From Vibrio zhanjiangensis (lineage in GTDB: Bacteria > Pseudomonadota > Gammaproteobacteria > Enterobacterales > Vibrionaceae), in the NCBI RefSeq assembly GCF_030161235.1, contig NZ_BSPW01000061.1, forward strand, positions 18,293 to 82,292: a stretch of DNA of 64,000 nucleotides. The letters run 5' to 3'. Position 1 is the first letter of the stretch. Every line of letters starts with the position of its first letter. Shown here piece after piece: positions 18,573-28,857 of this stretch. The notes under the pieces were generated by a model, which saw only the letters and a list, made by a program, of their open reading frames with translations, did no database searches and was not told where the DNA came from. The position numbers were made by a program, and so were the translations under genes.

Positions 18573-20600
18573 ATGAAACTAAACACCAATCAAGATGAAG
18601 CTGTGAAATATGTTTCCGGCCCATGCTTAGTCCTTGCTGGGGCAGGCTCGGGTAAAACGCGAGTCATTACCAATAAGATTGCTTATCTCGTCAAACAGTG
18701 CGGGTACAAAGCACGTAATATTGCGGCGGTCACCTTTACCAACAAGGCTGCTCGAGAAATGAAAGAGCGAGTTGGACAAACACTTGGTAAGAATGAATCT
18801 AAAGGGTTAATGGTTTCAACGTTTCACACTTTGGGCCTAAATATCATCAAGCGTGAATATAAAGCGCTGGGGCTTAAATCGGGTTTTTCCTTGTTTGATG
18901 ACCAAGATCAGCTGGCGCTGCTAAAAGAATTGACAGAAAAACAGTTAGATGGTGATAAAGACCTGCTACGTCAGCTGCTCAGTACGATTTCAAATTGGAA
19001 AAATGACATATTGACTCCTGAGCAAGCAATAGCAAGTGCTCAAGGTGAGCAACTACAAGTGTTTGCCCACTGCTTTTCTCTGTATCAAAAGCAGATGAAG
19101 GCTTATAACGCTCTAGACTTTGATGATCTTATTTTACTGCCTGTTTTACTGTTTAGACGTTACCCAGAAGTTCGCCAGCGATGGCAAAACCGCATTCGTT
19201 ACCTGCTCGTTGATGAATATCAGGACACCAATACCAGTCAGTATGAGTTGGTTAAGTTGATCGTTGGTGAGCGAGGTCGATTGACTGTCGTTGGTGATGA
19301 CGACCAGTCAATTTATTCATGGCGTGGCGCAAAACCACAAAATCTGGTTTTGCTTGGCCAAGATTACCCTAAGCTTCGATTGATAAAACTCGAACAAAAC
19401 TATCGCTCTACCAGCCGTATTTTACGCGCAGCGAATATATTGATTGCCAATAATCCACACGTGTATGAGAAATCCTTGTTCTCAGAAATCCCAGATGGTG
19501 AAAAGCTTAAAGTGCTGCTGGCCAAAGACGAAGATCATGAAGCTGAGCGAGTTACCGGAGAACTTATTGCACATAAGTTTTTGAACCGAACAGAATATCG
19601 AGATTATGCGATTCTGTATCGAGGTAATCACCAATCAAGATTGATTGAAAAGTCCCTAATGCAAAATCGAGTCCCTTATACCCTCTCTGGAGGGACTTCC
19701 TTTTTTGCTCGCGCTGAAATAAAAGATATCATGGCGTATCTGCGGGTATTGGTAAATCCAGATGATGATAACGCCTTTTTACGCATAGTGAACACGCCGA
19801 GACGAGAGATAGGTCCAGTGACATTAGAAAAGCTGGGTAGCTATGCCAATATGCGAGGAAAAAGTTTATTCGAGGCAAGTTTTGAAATCGGGCTTGAACA
19901 GCATTTGTCGGGGCGCGGGCTGGAACATTTGCGTAGATTTACTCACTGGCTAGTTAAAATTGCTGACCAAGCTGAGCGAGGGGATAAGGTCGACGCTGTT
20001 CGTTCGTTGGTGCGTGATATCAATTATGAAGACTGGCTATATGAAACCTCTGCAAGTGCAAAAGCGGCGGAGATGAGAATGAAAAATGTATCGGATTTGT
20101 ATTCATGGATAGTCTCTGATCTTGAAGGTGACAACTACGATCAGGAAGAGAAAAATCTCAAAGAAGTCGTTCAACGTTTGACATTACGTGACATGATGGA
20201 GCGTGGTGAAGAGAATGAAGATACTAATGCAGTACAGTTGATGACATTGCATGCCTCAAAAGGCCTTGAGTTTCCCTATGTGTATCTCGTTGGCGCTGAA
20301 GAAGGAATCTTGCCTCACCAAACCAGTATCGATGAAGATAACATAGAGGAAGAGCGTCGCTTGATGTACGTTGGAATTACTCGTGCTCAGAGAGAATTGA
20401 CATTTACCATGTGCAAAGAACGCAGGCAGTTCGGAGAGATAATTAAGCCTACCCAGAGTCGATTTCTTGATGAACTTCCTTTTGATGATGTGGAATGGGA
20501 AGTCAATAAAAAGCCCCAAACCCAGGAAGAGAGGATGGCCAAAGGGCAGGCACATATTGCCAATATCCGAGCTATGTTTAACAACAAATCGTCTGGTTAA
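18573..20600 (+). CDS. rep: ATP-dependent DNA helicase Rep
   Basis: Rep is a 3'-5' superfamily 1A helicase that clears proteins ahead of replication forks. Seen motifs are Walker [13 protein letters not shown], the Ia segment [16 protein letters not shown], the DExx box [22 protein letters not shown] and the C-terminal [11 protein letters not shown]. The start is taken at ATG 18573, behind AGAAGG, giving [11 protein letters not shown] as in E. coli Rep; the open frame extends 36 bases further. At 675 residues and lacking a UvrD-type C-terminal Tudor domain, it is Rep; a separate UvrD is at 44.6 kb. Confidence 0.95.
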   Translation: MKLNTNQDEAVKYVSGPCLVLAGAGSGKTRVITNKIAYLVKQCGYKARNIAAVTFTNKAAREMKERVGQTLGKNESKGLMVSTFHTLGLNIIKREYKALGLKSGFSLFDDQDQLALLKELTEKQLDGDKDLLRQLLSTISNWKNDILTPEQAIASAQGEQLQVFAHCFSLYQKQMKAYNALDFDDLILLPVLLFRRYPEVRQRWQNRIRYLLVDEYQDTNTSQYELVKLIVGERGRLTVVGDDDQSIYSWRGAKPQNLVLLGQDYPKLRLIKLEQNYRSTSRILRAANILIANNPHVYEKSLFSEIPDGEKLKVLLAKDEDHEAERVTGELIAHKFLNRTEYRDYAILYRGNHQSRLIEKSLMQNRVPYTLSGGTSFFARAEIKDIMAYLRVLVNPDDDNAFLRIVNTPRREIGPVTLEKLGSYANMRGKSLFEASFEIGLEQHLSGRGLEHLRRFTHWLVKIADQAERGDKVDAVRSLVRDINYEDWLYETSASAKAAEMRMKNVSDLYSWIVSDLEGDNYDQEEKNLKEVVQRLTLRDMMERGEENEDTNAVQLMTLHASKGLEFPYVYLVGAEEGILPHQTSIDEDNIEEERRLMYVGITRAQRELTFTMCKERRQFGEIIKPTQSRFLDELPFDDVEWEVNKKPQTQEERMAKGQAHIANIRAMFNNKSSG

Positions 20601-20607
20601 CAATGAC

Positions 20608-20638
20608 TTAAGAGCTTAGTCTAACACCAAGCTCTTAA
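20608..20638. terminator. Possible bidirectional hairpin between rep and cytochrome c5
   Basis: TTAAGAGCTT (20608-20617) pairs with AAGCTCTTAA (20629-20638) between two convergent genes. There is no clear T run, so the call is tentative. Confidence 0.45.
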
Positions 20639-20654
20639 CCTGCTTTGTTTATTA

Positions 20655-21068
20655 TTACAGACCTTTGATCATGTGCTCTATAGCAGCAACAATTTCATCA
20701 TCCGAGCAATCCATACAGGTGCCTCTCGCGGGCATGGCATTGAAACCATTGATGGCATGATTTTTAAGTACATCCTTACCTTGAGCGATACGAGGCGCCC
20801 AGTCACTCGCATTGCCAGTTTTTGGCGCACCACTGACACCAGATGAATGACAAGCAATACAAAAGGTACCATAGACACTTGCACCATCGCGTGGTCCAGT
20901 TGGTTCGGCTTTCACTGGTTCTGCACCAGCAAGGTAGACATCACCAACCGGCTTTATGCGCTCAGCTATCGCGTCGTAGTCTTCTTGGCTGATCTTTGCT
21001 GCAAAAGAGGCGCTTGAGAAAGTAATAGCAGCAACCATAGCGGTTAAGATTTTTCGAGACATATCCAT
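20655..21068 (-). CDS. Cytochrome c5-type monohaem cytochrome
   Basis: A 137-residue exported cytochrome c. It has a Sec signal peptide (cleavage near SFAAK), one haem site CIACH about residues 71-75, a MPARGTCMDCSDDEI segment giving the Met ligand, and a Cys pair (CMDC) typical of cytochrome c5. It carries electrons in the periplasm. It is convergent with rep. The start could be the ATG at 21068 or at 21062. Confidence 0.9.
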   Translation of the reverse strand: MDMSRKILTAMVAAITFSSASFAAKISQEDYDAIAERIKPVGDVYLAGAEPVKAEPTGPRDGASVYGTFCIACHSSGVSGAPKTGNASDWAPRIAQGKDVLKNHAINGFNAMPARGTCMDCSDDEIVAAIEHMIKGL

Positions 21069-21314
21069 TTAACTCACTTTACATTCCTAATGGTAAGTTC
21101 GTGCTTACCTATTTATTAGATTATTAGAGTGTGGTTTGATTTGCAGCATTTTGCTGAGAAATCAATGCAAATATTAGGTGATTATATCCTGATAACCCGT
21201 TGCAATAAACAGCAAGAGACATGCATCTATATGGTTATATAATCGGAAATAGGGGTTTATCACACTTTAATTGCCCAAAAAGACATCAAACGATAAAAAA
21301 ACTTTAAAAAGTAC

Positions 21315-21343
21315 TAGACGGCATTGTGTGATATACGTATTAT
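21315..21343 (+). promoter_or_regulatory. Promoter of the tRNA operon
   Basis: TAGACG (21315-21320), 17-bp spacer, TATTAT (21338-21343). An A-rich tract just upstream may act as an UP element and a C-rich discriminator follows, as expected for stable RNA genes. The 296 bp from the cytochrome c5 start to the first tRNA hold no other gene. Confidence 0.6.
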
Positions 21344-21364
21344 TCCACTCCGCCGATAGGGCAT

Positions 21365-21441
<77 letters not shown>

Positions 21442-21477
21442 TTTCCCGGAGGGGCATTATCGGTAAAATATATTGTG

Positions 21478-21553
21478 GTGGCTATAGCTCAGTTGGTAGA
21501 GCCCCGGATTGTGATTCCGGTTGTCGCGAGTTCAAGTCTCGTTAGCCACCCCA
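21478..21553 (+). tRNA. tRNA-His (anticodon GTG), copy 1
   Basis: 76 nt: acceptor GTGGCTA/TAGCCAC with discriminator C and encoded CCA, anticodon loop TTGTGAT. The base before it is G, the usual extra 5' G of tRNA-His. Confidence 0.97.
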
Positions 21554-21557
21554 TTCT

Positions 21558-21634
<77 letters not shown>

Positions 21635-21683
21635 CTATCTTGTTTATGGCTCGATATGAGCGGTAAATGTAAAAAATACTGTG

Positions 21684-21759
21684 GTGGCTATAGCTCAGTT
21701 GGTAGAGCCCCGGATTGTGATTCCGGTTGTCGCGAGTTCAAGTCTCGTTAGCCACCCCA
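21684..21759 (+). tRNA. tRNA-His (anticodon GTG), copy 2
   Basis: Identical over all 76 bases to the copy at 21478-21553. Confidence 0.97.
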
Positions 21760-21829
21760 TTAATTTCTCAGCAAATTAATCACAAGCTGAGATAAGAGAA
21801 AAACAAAACATTTTCTCACTAACGATTTT

Positions 21830-21906
<77 letters not shown>

Positions 21907-21912
21907 CATAAG

Positions 21913-21941
21913 AAAGCCTGCTTTTAAGCAGGCTTTTTCTT
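21913..21941 (+). terminator. tRNA operon terminator
   Basis: AAAGCCTGCTT/AAGCAGGCTTT hairpin followed by TTTTCTTTT, directly after the last tRNA. Confidence 0.92.
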
Positions 21942-22389
21942 TTCTATCTACTCAGCAATTTTGTCGCCGTTTATATTGCTTCATCTTATTTATTTCAATG
22001 TCCTATCCGATTAGCCGTAGTCGCTTTCATCCTTTACTCTCGGGTATTCAGTGCAATGATGCGTGTATTTCTCCGCAACTAACTTATGCTTTTTGACTCC
22101 ATTAATGTGCATCATTGGTGGTTTTATATTCAATGTTTTTTCCACTTTTGATACATCAAACATATCACTATGTTGCATATATGTTTCTATGATTTAAGTA
22201 ATATTGGCGTTAATTAGAAGTTTTGATGGTTTGTTTGTTGCTTTTCTGTGAATTTTTTGCCAAATTGATGAGCTTGTAAATTGTCAGTACAGTATACCAG
22301 CCTGTTTCTGGGGCGATATTATCTGACTGACGAGAATGGATTCACTTACAGACAGGGCAGGAAGCTGCCGGAGCATTAGAGGTCTGGTA
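21942..22389. other. Non-coding region before the peptide ABC operon
   Basis: No convincing gene. It is T-rich. An inverted repeat TTTGATACATCAAA at 22147-22160 could be a regulator site of unknown identity. The promoter for the ABC operon should lie near 22270-22330 but I could not assign it. Confidence 0.5.
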
Positions 22390-24096
22390 ATGTCACTTTT
22401 AGAAGTTAAGAACCTTCGTATTGAGTACCCATCGCGCCATGGTGTACACGCAGCTGTTAAGTCTTTGTCGTTCAATATTGAACGAGGGGAGATTGTTGGT
22501 GTTGTTGGTGAATCTGGTGCAGGAAAATCAACGGTTGGTAATGCTGTTATCGATCTGCTGAGCCCTCCAGGGCGTATTGCCAGTGGTGACGTGTATTTAG
22601 ATGGGACTTTGATATCTGGTTTGTCAGCAGAAGAGATGCGACAAGTTAGGGGATCTAAAATAGGATTTATTTTTCAAGATCCTATGACTTCTTTAAACCC
22701 ACTTTTTACTGTTGAGCAGCAGCTAACAGAGACCATTCATGCCAATATGAATGTTTCCGAGGATGAAGCATATCAAAGAGCTTTGTCCTTGATGCAGCAA
22801 GTGGGGATACCACAGCCAGAAAATCGCCTCAAGCAGTACCCACACCAATTTTCTGGAGGGATGCGTCAGCGTGTTGTGATTGCAATCGCTCTGGCTGGTG
22901 AGCCGGATTTAATTATTGCTGACGAGCCGACAACAGCCTTGGATGTATCGATACAAGATCAGATCCTCAACCTTATCCGAGAGTTGTGCATTAAGAACAA
23001 CGTTGGTTGCATGTTGGTCACCCATGATATGGGCGTAGTATCAAATGTGACGGATAGGGTTGCAGTAATGTACCGTGGCGACCTCGTTGAATTTGGTGAA
23101 ACCAAAAAGGTTTTAGGCGACCCTGATCACTCGTATACCCGCAGTCTGATTTCGGCTGTTCCTCGTTCGGATGTCAAACTCGAGCGTTTTCCTCTGGTTA
23201 GCTACATTGAACAAGCACAAGAAATGGAACCGCTCGATATTAAGAATCATTGGCTTGGTCAGAGCCAAGATCATCGAGCCTATACTGGCTCATTACTGAA
23301 AGTAGAAAGCGTTAATTTGCGTTTCGTGACCAAAGATTCTCTCTTTGAAAGTCGCCGCGAATACGTACAAGCATCAAATAATGTCAGTTTTGATGTTTTT
23401 GAAGGCGAGACGTTTGGCCTAGTTGGTGAGTCTGGTTCTGGAAAATCGACCATTGCCCGAGTGATTGCGGGTTTGTATCAACCCAATTCTGGCAAGGTCA
23501 CCTTTGAAGGTATTGATTTAACTGCGCTGAAATCAGAGAAAGAACGCCGTCCTATACGCCGGCAAATGCAGATGGTGTTCCAAAATCCTTATACGTCGAT
23601 GAACCCGCGAATGAAGATTTTCGACATTATCGCAGAACCTATTCGTTTTCATCAGTTAACAGACAATGAAAATCAGACTAGACAGATTGTCTATGACTTG
23701 CTTGACCACGTTGGACTAGGCAAGATGGCAGGGGTTAAATATCCCCATGAATTCTCCGGTGGACAACGTCAGCGCATATCCATTGCCCGAGCTTTAGCGA
23801 CTCGTCCTCGGTTGCTGATTTGTGATGAGCCAACCTCAGCGCTCGATGTGTCTGTGCAGGCGCAGATACTGAATCTACTTAAAGATCTTCAAGATGAACT
23901 CGACTTGACCATGTTGTTTATTAGTCATGATTTGCCAGTTATTCGTCAGATGTGCGATCGGGTTGGGGTGATGCAAATGGGCACCTTACTTGAGGTGGCG
24001 CCGACAGAGCAGTTATTTAACTCGCCGCAGCATGAATACAGTAAGCAACTTATTTCCTTAATGCCGGAATTTACCGGATTAAGAGAAGCGATATAG
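22390..24096 (+). CDS. Peptide/nickel-type ABC transporter, fused double ATPase
   Basis: A 568-residue protein with two complete ABC domains, equivalent to a DppD-DppF fusion, powering uptake of peptides or related solutes. Domain 1 has Walker A GESGAGKST, signature SGGMRQR and Walker B LIIADEP. Domain 2 has GESGSGKST, SGGQRQR and LLICDEP. Each is followed by an oligopeptide-transporter C-terminal extension. The start is the ATG at 22390 behind AGAGG; the frame is open to 22336. It is first in an operon with a binding protein and two permeases, so the four genes form a full importer. The substrate cannot be told from sequence. Confidence 0.93.
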   Translation: MSLLEVKNLRIEYPSRHGVHAAVKSLSFNIERGEIVGVVGESGAGKSTVGNAVIDLLSPPGRIASGDVYLDGTLISGLSAEEMRQVRGSKIGFIFQDPMTSLNPLFTVEQQLTETIHANMNVSEDEAYQRALSLMQQVGIPQPENRLKQYPHQFSGGMRQRVVIAIALAGEPDLIIADEPTTALDVSIQDQILNLIRELCIKNNVGCMLVTHDMGVVSNVTDRVAVMYRGDLVEFGETKKVLGDPDHSYTRSLISAVPRSDVKLERFPLVSYIEQAQEMEPLDIKNHWLGQSQDHRAYTGSLLKVESVNLRFVTKDSLFESRREYVQASNNVSFDVFEGETFGLVGESGSGKSTIARVIAGLYQPNSGKVTFEGIDLTALKSEKERRPIRRQMQMVFQNPYTSMNPRMKIFDIIAEPIRFHQLTDNENQTRQIVYDLLDHVGLGKMAGVKYPHEFSGGQRQRISIARALATRPRLLICDEPTSALDVSVQAQILNLLKDLQDELDLTMLFISHDLPVIRQMCDRVGVMQMGTLLEVAPTEQLFNSPQHEYSKQLISLMPEFTGLREAI

Positions 24097-24182
24097 AAGG
24101 CATACGCCTCAGATAAAGACAGAACTTAGTTAAACAGACAATATACATTAATAGGGATGATTCCCGCATAAGGAGTTGTGCA

Positions 24183-25736
24183 ATGAAAACCATTAAAAGC
24201 AAATTAGCCATGGCTATTATGGCAGCTGGCTTGAGCTTTGGTGCAGCAGCAGCCGATATTACGGTTGGTTATGCCTCTGATCCTGTCTCACTTGATCCCC
24301 ATGAACAGCTATCAGGTGGTACCTTGCAAATGTCTCATATGGTCTTTGACCCATTGGTGCGCTTTACACAAGATATGAAGTTCGAACCTCGTTTGGCGAC
24401 CTCGTGGGAGCGAGTGGATAATGAAACCATGCGTTTTCATCTACGAGAAGGAGTTAAGTTCCATTCTGGCAATGCATTTACGGCCGACGACGTGGTTTGG
24501 ACGTTTGAGCGTTTGAAAGAGTCCGCTGACTTTAAAGGTATTTTCGCCCCTCTCGTGGCCTTAAATAAGATTGATGATTATACCGTTGAGATTAAAACCG
24601 ACGGTACTTATCCTCTGATTGAAAATGTCGCGACCTATATTTTCCCAATGGACAGTAAGTTTTATACGGGTAAAACAGAAGATGGCAAGGACAAAGCTGA
24701 GATGGTCAAGCATGGTAATTCCTATGCTTCCACTCATGCATCGGGTACTGGTCCATTTATCATTACCTCGCGTGAGCAAGGTGTGAAAGTGCAATTTGAG
24801 CGTTTTGATGATTATTGGGATAAAGACTCAAAAGGTAATGTTGATAAGCTCACCCTAGTGCCGATAAAGGAAGATGCGACGCGAGTTGCAGCTCTCCTGT
24901 CTGGTGACGTTGATATGATTGCCCCTGTTGCTCCGAATGACTATAAGCGTATTGAAGATGCTGATGGTGTCGATCTATACACCATGCCTGGTACACGTGT
25001 TATCACCTTTCAGATGAACCAAAACAGCAATCCAGCACTTAAAGATGTGCGAGTTCGCCAAGCAATTGTTTACGCCATTAATAACGAAGGCATAGTGAAA
25101 AAAATCATGAAAGGGGCGGGGACTCCAGCTGCTCAGCAAAGTCCAGTTGGTTATGCTGGCTATAATGACAGCCTAAAGCCTCGTTATGATTTGAAGAAGG
25201 CGAAAGCCCTGATGAAAGAAGCTGGTTATGAAAAAGGCTTCTCTCTGACGATGATGGCGCCGAATAACCGTTATGTAAACGATGCGAAAATTGCACAAGC
25301 TGCAGCGGCAATGTTGTCAAAAATTGGCATTAAGGTTGATCTAAAAACCATGCCAAAAGCGCAGTATTGGCCTGAATTCGATAAATGCGCTGCGGATATG
25401 ATGATGATTGGTTGGCATCCTGATACTGAAGATTCAGGTAACTTTACAGAGTTCTTAGCAATGACCCGCTATAGTGAAACGGGTAAAGGACAATACAACT
25501 GCGGCCACTATAGCAATACCGAAGTGGATAAGCTAATCAACCAATCAAATGTTGAAACTGATCTAAACAAACGTGGTGAAATGCTTAAGCAAGTCGAAGC
25601 CACACTTTATGATGAGGCTGCTTTTGTTCCCCTGCATTGGGAAGACCCATCTTGGGCGGCGAAAAGCAATGTTAAAATTGGTCCAATTGTCAATGGTATG
25701 GATCAGCCTTACTTTGGCGACCTAGTCGTCAAATAA
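24183..25736 (+). CDS. Periplasmic solute-binding protein, family 5 (peptide type)
   Basis: A 517-residue extracytoplasmic binding protein of the SBP_bac_5 family. The signal peptide is the first 23 residues (cleavage after GAAAA). The family signature is seen around DPLVRFTQDMKFEPRLATSW and the REGVKFHSGNAFTADDVVWT segment. The C-terminal lobe has the typical ALMKEAGYEKGF block. Its start is 86 bases after the ATPase gene, with a GGAG ribosome binding site. It would deliver solute to the two permeases downstream. Confidence 0.93.
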   Translation: MKTIKSKLAMAIMAAGLSFGAAAADITVGYASDPVSLDPHEQLSGGTLQMSHMVFDPLVRFTQDMKFEPRLATSWERVDNETMRFHLREGVKFHSGNAFTADDVVWTFERLKESADFKGIFAPLVALNKIDDYTVEIKTDGTYPLIENVATYIFPMDSKFYTGKTEDGKDKAEMVKHGNSYASTHASGTGPFIITSREQGVKVQFERFDDYWDKDSKGNVDKLTLVPIKEDATRVAALLSGDVDMIAPVAPNDYKRIEDADGVDLYTMPGTRVITFQMNQNSNPALKDVRVRQAIVYAINNEGIVKKIMKGAGTPAAQQSPVGYAGYNDSLKPRYDLKKAKALMKEAGYEKGFSLTMMAPNNRYVNDAKIAQAAAAMLSKIGIKVDLKTMPKAQYWPEFDKCAADMMMIGWHPDTEDSGNFTEFLAMTRYSETGKGQYNCGHYSNTEVDKLINQSNVETDLNKRGEMLKQVEATLYDEAAFVPLHWEDPSWAAKSNVKIGPIVNGMDQPYFGDLVVK

Positions 25737-25777
25737 GGGTTTACCAAGTGCTTATCTGATTAAGTACTTGGTTGTTT

Positions 25778-25818
25778 AAGGTGCTGCCTTTATTTCAGTC
25801 AGGTTAGCACCTTTTTCA
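25778..25818 (+). terminator. Intercistronic attenuating hairpin after the binding-protein gene
   Basis: AAGGTGCT (25778-25785) pairs with AGCACCTT (25806-25813), then TTTTT-like tail. A second inverted repeat, ACCAAGTGCTTA/TAAGTACTTGGT, lies just upstream (about 25743-25772). Such structures usually raise the binding protein above the permeases. Confidence 0.75.
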
Positions 25819-25884
25819 ATATTCAATGTGCAGTACTCAATTGGATTGCAGACTGAAATATACGGAAAGTAAAAGGGGCAGGGA

Positions 25885-26862
25885 ATGTTTTCGTTTCTGG
25901 TCAAGCGCCTGTTTCAGGCACTGATAGTGATGTTTGTGATCAGTTTGGTGGCATTTGCCATTCAGGATAATCTTGGCGATCCATTGCGTGAGCTTGTTGG
26001 ACAGTCTGTTTCTGAAGCAGAGCGTCAGGCTCTGCGCGATGAGCTAGGCCTCAACGATCCTTTCATAACAAAATACACTCGCTTTGTTGGCGCTGCGCTT
26101 CATGGTGATTTAGGCACATCCTACTTCTTTAAGCGTCCTGCCGTTGAAGTCATTTTGGATAAGTTAGTCGCAACGCTTGAGTTGGTGTTTGGTGCCACGC
26201 TGATTATTATTGCGTGTTCAATCCCTCTGGGGGTTTATTCAGCGATTCATCCCAAAAGTCTACTCACTAAGATAGTCATGGCTTTTAGTAGTGTGGGTAT
26301 CTCAATCCCCGTGTTTTTAACCGCAATTATGCTGATGTATGTTTTCTCGATTGAGCTTGGTTGGTTGCCTTCCTTTGGCCGAGGGGAAACCGTCAATCTT
26401 CTTGGCTGGGAATCCGGTTATTTTACCCTTGATGGACTGGCGCACCTTGTGTTGCCATGTATATCGCTTGCCTCGATTATGCTGCCACTTTTTATCCGTT
26501 TAGTGCGCTCTGAAATGCTTGAAGTACTGAGCTCTGAGTACATTAAATTTGCTAAGGCAAAAGGGTTAGCGCTTAACAAGATATATTACCAGCACGCCTT
26601 AAAAAATACCCTATTGCCGGTTTTGACTGTCGGTGGTGTACAGATAGGTACCATGGTTGCCTACACGATTTTGACTGAAACCGTCTTTCAGTGGCCTGGT
26701 ACGGGTTTCCTTTTCCTCGAAGCCATCAACCGTGTTGATACGCCACTTATTACGGCTTATGTAATTTTTGTTGGGCTCATATTTGTCGTGACCAATACCA
26801 TCGTCGATTTGCTGTATGGCATTATCAATCCAACCGTGGACTTAACTGGAAAGGGGGCATAA
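25885..26862 (+). CDS. ABC transporter permease (DppB-like)
   Basis: A 325-residue inner-membrane permease with about six helices. The N terminus MFSFLVKRLFQALIVMFVIS and the EAA-loop region (SEYIKFAKAKGLALNKIYYQ) are characteristic of DppB/OppB. It starts 149 bases after the binding protein and two bases before the second permease. Confidence 0.93.
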   Translation: MFSFLVKRLFQALIVMFVISLVAFAIQDNLGDPLRELVGQSVSEAERQALRDELGLNDPFITKYTRFVGAALHGDLGTSYFFKRPAVEVILDKLVATLELVFGATLIIIACSIPLGVYSAIHPKSLLTKIVMAFSSVGISIPVFLTAIMLMYVFSIELGWLPSFGRGETVNLLGWESGYFTLDGLAHLVLPCISLASIMLPLFIRLVRSEMLEVLSSEYIKFAKAKGLALNKIYYQHALKNTLLPVLTVGGVQIGTMVAYTILTETVFQWPGTGFLFLEAINRVDTPLITAYVIFVGLIFVVTNTIVDLLYGIINPTVDLTGKGA

Positions 26863-26864
26863 TC

Positions 26865-27803
26865 ATGAGCCAAACTACAACTGCTCCTTCTCGATGGGAG
26901 CGCTTTAAACAATCGGATTTCTTGTATCATTTCAAGCGCGATAAAGTGGCAATGACAAGCTTTACCGTGTTTATGTTAATGTTGGTTATGGCGCTAGCTG
27001 CACCGATATTATCACCGACCAATCCGTATGATTTAGCATCGATTGACATCATGGATTCAGAGTTACCTCCTTCTTGGATGGAGGAGGGTGATGAACGCTT
27101 TGTTCTGGGAACCGACGAGCAAGGACGTGATATTCTATCGACAATTTTGTACGGTTCACGTCTATCGTTAACCATTGGTTTTTTGGCGGTGGGTTTACAG
27201 CTGATTCTGGGAATTATAATTGGCCTTTCTGCGGGATATTTTGGTGGTCGTGTTGATAGCGTATTAATGCGTTTTGCCGATATTCAATTGTCATTTTCGA
27301 CTATGATGGTTGCCATCATCGTATCCGCTATCTTTAAAGCGAGTTTTGGTAGTGACTTTTTTAGTCAATATGCGGTGATTATGTTGGTGGTCATTATTGG
27401 TGTAGCGGAATGGCCTCAATATGCTCGGACTATTCGAGCATCTGTATTGGCTGAGAAGAAAAAAGAATACGTCGAAGCGGCGAAAGTGATGGGTTTTAAG
27501 GCGCCACGTATTATGTTTCGTCACATTCTGCCTAACTGTTTATCACCGATTCTGGTTATCTCGACAGTACAGGTGGCAAACGCGATTATGTCAGAAGCGG
27601 CTTTGTCTTTCCTTGGACTAGGTCTGCCTGTCGATCAACCATCGTTAGGTGCCCTAATCAGCATTGGCTTTCACTATATCTTTTCAGGTGCCTGGTGGAT
27701 TACTGCGTTTCCTGGCGTGGTACTGGTTACTCTTGTTCTGGTTATCAATTTGCTTGGTGACTGGCTTCGAGATGTATTCAATCCTAAAATCTACAAAGGG
27801 TGA
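26865..27803 (+). CDS. ABC transporter permease (DppC-like)
   Basis: A 312-residue permease with an N-terminal cytoplasmic segment, a first helix near residues 28-48, the LGTDEQGRDILSTILYGSR block and an EAA loop (KEYVEAAKVMGFKAPRIMFR), all typical of DppC/OppC. It forms the transmembrane heterodimer with the preceding gene product and is last in the operon. Confidence 0.93.
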   Translation: MSQTTTAPSRWERFKQSDFLYHFKRDKVAMTSFTVFMLMLVMALAAPILSPTNPYDLASIDIMDSELPPSWMEEGDERFVLGTDEQGRDILSTILYGSRLSLTIGFLAVGLQLILGIIIGLSAGYFGGRVDSVLMRFADIQLSFSTMMVAIIVSAIFKASFGSDFFSQYAVIMLVVIIGVAEWPQYARTIRASVLAEKKKEYVEAAKVMGFKAPRIMFRHILPNCLSPILVISTVQVANAIMSEAALSFLGLGLPVDQPSLGALISIGFHYIFSGAWWITAFPGVVLVTLVLVINLLGDWLRDVFNPKIYKG

Positions 27804-27844
27804 TCTAAGCCTAAGATTTGATTATATAAATCTCACTAAACTAG

Positions 27845-27873
27845 GAGTCGTAGCAAGTTACGGCTCTTTTTTT
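27845..27873 (+). terminator. Peptide ABC operon terminator
   Basis: Stem GAGTCGTA (27845-27852) / TACGGCTC (27859-27866) with one G-T pair, then seven T. Confidence 0.85.
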
Positions 27874-27946
27874 GCATTACAGTTTAGATAATGATAAGTC
27901 ATCCATAATAAACCAAGTAATGGGATAACAAATTTGAGGTTGGAAT

Positions 27947-28840
27947 GTGGATATGAGAATAGCTGTAAAATCCAAACCTTCTTTGGTGACACTTATGAGC
28001 CTAGTGATTTTGGGTCAGTTTTTGTCTGTAGAAAGGGCGTCTGCAGAGACGTTTCTATGTGACGCGACTCAAGCATCAAAAGACGTTCTCCCTTTGCTGG
28101 AAAGTGATTGTCCGATTGGTGTGGGAATGTGGGGTAAAAAGCGACCTGATTCAAACGTATCGCAATTTTGGATTCAGTGCGGTGTCTTTAGTGCACCACT
28201 GACCTTAAATGAAGCTAAGGAAATTTATCCAAAGATTGATTCTGATGTTTGGGCTAAGCCAGAAGGTAATGTGTATCGATGCCTCATTGGACCATACAAA
28301 GATTTTTCTAAGGTTAAACAAGATCTTGCGAACGTAAAGCAACTGCCAAAATATGAAGAAGCTTTTGTGCGTCAGATTATAAATGATGGCTCAAAAGGAA
28401 AAGGCGCTATGCAAGCTGCTGCGGCACCATCTGATCAACGGCAAACATCAGAGTCGAAAGCGGGTTCTAAATCTACGACTAAATTAGCCGCAACGGAGGA
28501 ATTGACAGCTGGTGTATCGATTCGTCACAAAATAGTGATTAACGGTGTTGAATATACAGTGCCTTATTCACTATATAGTAACGATCAGTTTTATATGGAG
28601 CACGAGCTGCCTTGGAATCGGATGAGTTATGATATGGCTTATCAAACTTGTGAGCAAATGGGTATGCGGCTTGCGAGTAATAATGAATGGCAGTCTTTGC
28701 TCAACGCTAACGTAATGATGAAAGATAAATGGCCGGTGCATTTACCCTATTGGGGTGAAGAAAAAACAGGACTTTTCTACACAGGAAAAGTGAAATCGCT
28801 TAAGGGCTCCTCACTACTCAATGTGATGTGTGTAAAGTAG
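27947..28840 (+). CDS. Exported SPOR-like protein of unknown function
   Basis: A 297-residue protein with a signal peptide (VTLMSLVILGQFLSVERASA, cleavage likely after ASA). The mature part contains a SPOR-like stretch (FWIQCGVFSAPLTLNEAKEI, then NVYRCLIGPYKDFSKVKQDL), a fold that binds peptidoglycan in division proteins. A low-complexity Ala/Ser/Lys linker (about 148-185) leads to a C-terminal domain with the pattern MSYDMAYQTCEQMGMRLASN followed by NEW. That pattern recalls sulfatase-modifying-factor or lectin-like domains and may explain surface recognition, but this is inference. The start may be GTG 27947 (GAGG seven bases upstream) or ATG 27953. Confidence 0.7.
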   Translation: MDMRIAVKSKPSLVTLMSLVILGQFLSVERASAETFLCDATQASKDVLPLLESDCPIGVGMWGKKRPDSNVSQFWIQCGVFSAPLTLNEAKEIYPKIDSDVWAKPEGNVYRCLIGPYKDFSKVKQDLANVKQLPKYEEAFVRQIINDGSKGKGAMQAAAAPSDQRQTSESKAGSKSTTKLAATEELTAGVSIRHKIVINGVEYTVPYSLYSNDQFYMEHELPWNRMSYDMAYQTCEQMGMRLASNNEWQSLLNANVMMKDKWPVHLPYWGEEKTGLFYTGKVKSLKGSSLLNVMCVK

Positions 28841-28857
28841 GAAAACTCAGGGACAAG

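Noticed and set aside
22336..22389. N-terminal extension of the double ATPase
   Set aside because: The extra 18 residues do not match ABC proteins, and AGAGG precedes the ATG at 22390.
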